A stretch of DNA of 18,505 nt from SIAJ01 sp036266155 (GTDB taxonomy: Bacteria > Planctomycetota > Planctomycetia > Gemmatales > Gemmataceae), in the NCBI GenBank assembly GCA_036266155.1, contig DATANR010000070.1, positions 1 to 18,505 of the forward strand, in the 5' to 3' direction. The notes beneath the pieces are model-generated. The model saw only the letters and a list, made by a program, of their open reading frames with translations, was not told where the DNA came from and made no database searches. Shown here one piece after another: positions 15,368-18,505 of the stretch; positions within the stretch are counted from its first letter, which is position 1, and each line of letters opens with the position of its first letter. Position numbers and translations under genes: made by a program.

Positions 15368-16346
15368 TCCGCACCGCCGACCGCCGTCGGAAGAACTCGT
15401 CAGCGAGTGTGCCGAAGAGCAGCGTCAAGCCGATGACGGCGGGAATAATTGAGTCTGGGATTTCCAGGAAGCTGACCACACTTTTCAAGAGCGGCAATAC
15501 CATCGCTCCGAGTACAATTCCAATCGCCGTGCCTTCGCCGCCCTTCAAGCTGCAACCGCCAAGCACCGCACCGGTGATCGCATACAACTCCCATGATTCG
15601 CCTGCCGTATTCGGATCAGCCGTGCCCGTATCTAATAACAGCATAATGCCGCCCAAAGATGCCAACATTGACGAAATCACGAATCCAAACAGACGATAGC
15701 GATCAGTTGCAATGCCCGAATAACGAGCGGCCGATTCGTTATAGCCGATCGCATACCAATAGCGCCCAATGACGCTGCGATGTAAGACCAGCCCAACGAT
15801 CAACGCCAAAAAGAGCAATACGAACATTTGCGCTGGGTAATGCAGCACGCCGTCGCCGTCCTTGCCGATCAGTATGGAACGCAGGAAATTGACGGAGTCA
15901 GTCGTTTCGGGATGCTCGGTCTTGAGGCCAACCAGTCCCACCTGTTGCTTGGTGAAATAGCGCGCCAGTCCTCGATAAACGAACAGTCCGCATAACGTAA
16001 CGAGAAATGATTGAAGTTTGAATCGAGTGACGAGAACGCCGTGCAACAATCCGATCGACATGCCGCCGAGTAAGACTAACAATGTTGCCGCGATAGGCGG
16101 CACTCCGTTTATCGTCAGCAGCACGAAGCCAACGGCGCTAAGCCCCACAACAGAACCAATCGAGAGGTCGATTGCTCCGGTGACGATCAGCACAGCGACA
16201 CCAAGTGTGATGACGCCAAACTGCCCCTGACGATTTGTCACATCAATGAGGTTGGTCGTCTTAAACGAATTCCGCTTGGCGTCGGCAAAGTAGAGCGCCA
16301 CATAGAGGGCGGCAACTAATGTCAATACGCCGGCAATGCGCACCAT
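15363..16346 (-). CDS. RbsC-like sugar ABC transporter permease
   Basis: 327 residues, almost entirely hydrophobic, with eight to ten membrane helices. It matches the BPD_transp_2 branch of carbohydrate permeases: GAIDLSIGS at 57-65 and the ATPase-contact loop AIGYNESAARYSGIATDRYR at 199-218 (family form AxGxNxxAARxSGI). It forms the channel in the inner membrane and pairs with the ATPase encoded upstream. ATG 16346 has GAGAGG seven bases before it, and only 35 bases separate it from the ATPase stop, so they form an operon. The coding bases look more AT-rich than in the ATPase gene. The substrate cannot be told; the family takes up ribose, xylose, galactose, inositol or autoinducer-2. Confidence 0.95.
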   Translation of the reverse strand: MVRIAGVLTLVAALYVALYFADAKRNSFKTTNLIDVTNRQGQFGVITLGVAVLIVTGAIDLSIGSVVGLSAVGFVLLTINGVPPIAATLLVLLGGMSIGLLHGVLVTRFKLQSFLVTLCGLFVYRGLARYFTKQQVGLVGLKTEHPETTDSVNFLRSILIGKDGDGVLHYPAQMFVLLFLALIVGLVLHRSVIGRYWYAIGYNESAARYSGIATDRYRLFGFVISSMLASLGGIMLLLDTGTADPNTAGESWELYAITGAVLGGCSLKGGEGTAIGIVLGAMVLPLLKSVVSFLEIPDSIIPAVIGLTLLFGTLADEFFRRRSAVRK

Positions 16347-16381
16347 GGACTAGCCTCTCAACCTGAACTGCAATTCATCGT

Positions 16382-17899
16382 TCAATGACGGCCGACGTTT
16401 TCAGTCCCCGTCGCCAATCGCATCACGGCTTCTTCCGACATTCGCTCCCGCGGCAATTCGCCCGCGATGTGGCCCTCGTGCAGGACGATCACGCGATCGC
16501 TCATGCCCAGAATTTCTTCCAGATCGCTCGAGATCATGAGCACTGCCACGCCGTCGACGGCAAGGCGGTCCATCAGGCCGTAAATCTCGCTACGGGCGCC
16601 GACATCGACGCCGCGCGTCGGTTCATCGAGTATCAATACGCGCGGCGTCCGGGCCAGCCATTTGCCCAGCACGACTTTCTGCTGATTGCCGCCCGATAGC
16701 AGGCCGACAGCTTGATCCAAACTCGGCGTCTTCACGCGCAATCGATCGCACAAGTCGCGGCTCATCGTTCGCTCGCCGCCCACGGAGACCATCCCACCGG
16801 TCGACAGCATCGAAAGGTTTGGCAACGTCAAGTTGAAGCCGACGCCTTTTTCAAGCACGAGGCCGTTGAGCCGTCGATCCTCCGGAGCCATGAGCAGCCC
16901 GGCGTTGACGGCGTCCGACGGCTGCTTGATCGTCGCGAGCTTGCCATCGAGCAGCACGTCGCCATTCGTGATGTGCCGCAATCCGAAAAGCGCTTCCGCC
17001 AGTTCCGTGCGCCCAGCGCCCACAAGGCCGGCCATGCCGACGATTTCGCCGCCCCGCAGCGTAAAGGTCGCCGGCGTCGGCGGGCCATCGGCATAGGTTA
17101 CGCCACGAACTTCAAGCGCCGGCGCGCCCTCGCGCACTTTGCGGTCGGTCCGCGGATAGAAACCCTTGAGATCGCGGCCCACCATCAGGCGCACGATCGC
17201 GTCGTGATTGATCTCGGCCTTCGCCAGCTCGCCGGCGTTCTTGCCGTCGCGCAGCACGCTAACGCGATCGGCACAGCGCTTGACCTCGGCGAGGCGGTGC
17301 GAGATGTAGATGATCGACACTCCGCCGGCCCGCAGATCGTCGATCACTTCGTAGAGCCGGTCCGTCTCGGACTGCGTGAGGCTCGACGTCGGCTCGTCCA
17401 TGATGATGATGCGGGCATTGAATGACAGCGCTCGTGCGATCTCGACGAGTTGTTTCTGTCCCGGCGCCAGTCGGCTGACCTGCGTCCGTACCAGCGATTC
17501 CGCCAGGCCGACGCGGCGCAACAGGCCCGCCGCTTCCGCACCCATCGTGCGGTCTTTCAGCCACATCTTGCCGGCCAGGCGTTCACGGCCGAGGAACACA
17601 TTGGCGGCGACCGAGAGGTTCTCCGCGAGATTCAACTCTTGGTGAATGAGGCTGATGCCCGCGGCCATCGCGTCGGTGACGCCACTGAAATGGATCGGTT
17701 GACCATCCAGCAGAATCTCGCCAGCGTCGGGCCGATAGAGGCCGCCGAGGATCTTCATCAAGGTCGACTTGCCGGCCCCGTTCTCACCGACGAGCGCGAG
17801 CACTTCGCCGGCGGCCAGGCGCATGGAGACGCCGGCCAGGGCGAGCACGCCCGGGAACTCTTTGCGAACGTTGCGGACTTCCAGCAAGGGAGAGGTCAT
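16382..17899 (-). CDS. RbsA-like sugar ABC transporter ATP-binding protein
   Basis: 505 residues with two ATP-binding cassettes, as in RbsA, XylG and MglA. Cassette 1: Walker A GENGAGKST (38-46), a signature that reads LAPGQKQ (144-150), Walker B IIIMDEP (164-170). Cassette 2: an atypical P-loop GLVGAGRTE (291-299), normal for the second half of this family, signature LSGGNQQK (401-408), Walker B LILDEP (422-427). It powers uptake through the permease encoded 35 bases downstream. The periplasmic binding protein normally in such operons is not in the window; the gene upstream is divergent queD, and the operon ends at a terminator. The ATG 17897-17899 has no Shine-Dalgarno but a GATAAT eight bases upstream. 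Confidence 0.96.
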   Translation of the reverse strand: MTSPLLEVRNVRKEFPGVLALAGVSMRLAAGEVLALVGENGAGKSTLMKILGGLYRPDAGEILLDGQPIHFSGVTDAMAAGISLIHQELNLAENLSVAANVFLGRERLAGKMWLKDRTMGAEAAGLLRRVGLAESLVRTQVSRLAPGQKQLVEIARALSFNARIIIMDEPTSSLTQSETDRLYEVIDDLRAGGVSIIYISHRLAEVKRCADRVSVLRDGKNAGELAKAEINHDAIVRLMVGRDLKGFYPRTDRKVREGAPALEVRGVTYADGPPTPATFTLRGGEIVGMAGLVGAGRTELAEALFGLRHITNGDVLLDGKLATIKQPSDAVNAGLLMAPEDRRLNGLVLEKGVGFNLTLPNLSMLSTGGMVSVGGERTMSRDLCDRLRVKTPSLDQAVGLLSGGNQQKVVLGKWLARTPRVLILDEPTRGVDVGARSEIYGLMDRLAVDGVAVLMISSDLEEILGMSDRVIVLHEGHIAGELPRERMSEEAVMRLATGTENVGRH

Positions 17900-17907
17900 G
17901 AGAGGAG

Positions 17908-17913
17908 ATTATC
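17908..17913 (-). promoter_or_regulatory. Possible -10 hexamer (GATAAT), leaderless start of the ABC operon
   Basis: GATAAT on the minus strand lies eight bases before the ATPase ATG; the bases between are CTCCTCTC, which cannot act as a Shine-Dalgarno. Confidence 0.4.
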
Positions 17914-17968
17914 GTATTTGCTCGACCGACCTGCGGGCGAAAAGCTGGCCTCATGGACGGGTAGCCGC

Positions 17969-17974
17969 GATACT
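17969..17974 (+). promoter_or_regulatory. Possible -10 hexamer (GATACT), leaderless start of queD
   Basis: GATACT lies six bases before the ATG at 17981 with no Shine-Dalgarno between. It shares an 81-base divergent space with the ABC operon's -10-like element. Confidence 0.25.
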
Positions 17975-17980
17975 GACCCT

Positions 17981-18388
17981 ATGTTCCGCGTGACCCGCGA
18001 GTTCGAATTCTGCTTCGGCCATCGGCTGATGGACTACCCCGGCAAGTGCCGCCATTTGCACGGCCACAACGCCAAGGTGGCCGTCACGCTCGAAGCCACG
18101 ACGCTCGACCAGCTCGGCATGGTCGTCGACTTCGTGGAGATCAAGCGCGTCCTCGCCGGCTGGATCGACGAGACGCTCGACCACACACTCTTGTTGCACA
18201 AGATCGATCCGCTGGTGAAGACGCTGCAAACGGCCGGCGAAAAGGTGTTGCCGCTGGACGCGACGCCGACGACCGAGAATTTGGCGAAGCTTGTCTTTGA
18301 TTACGCGGCAAAGCAAGGTTTGCCAGTCGTCGAGGTCACGTTGTGGGAAACGCCCTACTCGTTCGCGACGTATCGGCTCACGAATTAG
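17981..18388 (+). CDS. queD: 6-carboxy-5,6,7,8-tetrahydropterin synthase (QueD)
   Basis: 135 residues, the usual length of the QueD/6-pyruvoyl-tetrahydropterin synthase family. Zinc ligands are His14 (FGHRL), His27 and His29 in the CxxxHGH motif (CRHLHGH, catalytic Cys23). Asp67-His68 (LDHTLLL) and Glu123 (WETPYSF) complete the active site. QueD converts dihydroneopterin triphosphate to 6-carboxytetrahydropterin, an early step to queuosine in tRNA. No other queuosine gene is near, so the pterin-synthase alternative is possible, but the Cys position favours QueD. The frame is open far upstream inside the ABC ATPase gene; ATG 17981 is the start that gives the family N-terminus. Its last four bases overlap the end of the convergent gene on the right. 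Confidence 0.93.
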   Translation: MFRVTREFEFCFGHRLMDYPGKCRHLHGHNAKVAVTLEATTLDQLGMVVDFVEIKRVLAGWIDETLDHTLLLHKIDPLVKTLQTAGEKVLPLDATPTTENLAKLVFDYAAKQGLPVVEVTLWETPYSFATYRLTN

Positions 18389-18505
18389 CGGAATCGATCG
18401 AAGTTGAAGAACACATCGAGCAAGTGACGTGAACCGACATACACACGATCGCCCGGCGCGATTTGATAGTTCGTCGCCGTCGCACCCAGCCGGCTGATCG
18501 CCCCA
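18385..18505 (-). CDS. C-terminal end of a probable polysaccharide export (SLBB-type) protein
   Basis: Only the last 39 codons and the TAA (18385-18387) are present; the gene continues past the right edge. The visible end contains ATNYQIAPGDRVYVGSR, then LLDVFFNFDRFR. The YxIxPGDRVYV pattern is typical of the last soluble beta-grasp unit of Wza-like polysaccharide biosynthesis/export proteins, often several per planctomycete genome. With so little sequence the call is tentative. The stop overlaps the end of queD by four bases. Confidence 0.6.
   Translation of the reverse strand, partial: GAISRLGATATNYQIAPGDRVYVGSRHLLDVFFNFDRFR

Noticed and set aside
17450..17980. Upstream extension of QueD
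   Set aside because: It lies antisense to the ABC ATPase; QueD proteins start as the protein from ATG 17981 does.
1..18505. Search for rRNA, tRNA, CRISPR arrays, transposases and defence islands
   Set aside because: None was seen. The HNH gene has no methylase or other restriction partner next to it, so I do not call a defence system.

Overview
The window reads as a chromosomal segment from a GC-rich planctomycete, probably of the Gemmata group. The best lineage marker is the short TIGR02996-type leader domain at the start of the leucine-rich-repeat protein (13421-14518). The very large alpha-2-macroglobulin-like protein, the BatA-like von Willebrand A protein and the membrane coiled-coil protein fit the same assignment. 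There are no rRNA or tRNA genes, CRISPR arrays, transposases or phage genes. Both strands are used in short blocks, with many unrelated single genes and a few operons.

Layout. 1-555 (-): 5' part of a short-chain dehydrogenase, running off the left edge. 719-1144 (-): conserved protein of unknown function. 1295-7560 (-): two-gene unit, an ECF sigma factor followed by a giant protein that joins an anti-sigma-like N-terminus and a membrane helix to an alpha-2-macroglobulin with an intact thioester. 7940-8620 (-): membrane-anchored coiled-coil protein, divergent from 8811-9683 (+), a two-helix membrane protein with a PH-like region. 9696-10953 (-): a thioredoxin-fold redox protein and the YceH/DUF480 protein overlapping its end. 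11077-13329 (+): BatA-like vWA protein. 13421-14518 (+): LRR protein. 14670-15308 (+): HNH-family protein. 15363-17899 (-): RbsA/RbsC-like sugar ABC ATPase and permease. 17981-18388 (+): QueD. 18385-18505 (-): last 39 codons of a probable polysaccharide-export protein.

Main find. The redox gene at 10411-10953 contains an in-frame UGA at codon 40. The frame stays open on both sides of it, the ATG at 10953 has a good Shine-Dalgarno sequence, and the UGA lies at the first position of what would be a CxxC motif (Sec-Ile-Pro-Cys). A stem-loop with a GGUCG apical loop starts 11 bases after the UGA, with its loop 20 bases away, as in bacterial SECIS elements. This is very probably a selenoprotein of the PRXL2/SelU/SelL-like AhpC-TSA class. 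Standard gene calling would cut it to 131 residues without its active site.

Second find. The sigma factor/anti-sigma-alpha-2-macroglobulin unit suggests an envelope sensor in which a protease trap is physically part of a sigma-factor regulator. The anti-sigma-like domain lacks the usual CxxC zinc ligands, and the macroglobulin carries a second pair of membrane helices in its middle.

Other structure. Four long inverted repeats lie between genes (611-688, 10963-11031, 13338-13371, 15332-15357). Only the last looks like a classical bidirectional terminator. Five genes have a -10-like hexamer 6-8 bases before the ATG and no Shine-Dalgarno sequence, which suggests leaderless transcripts.
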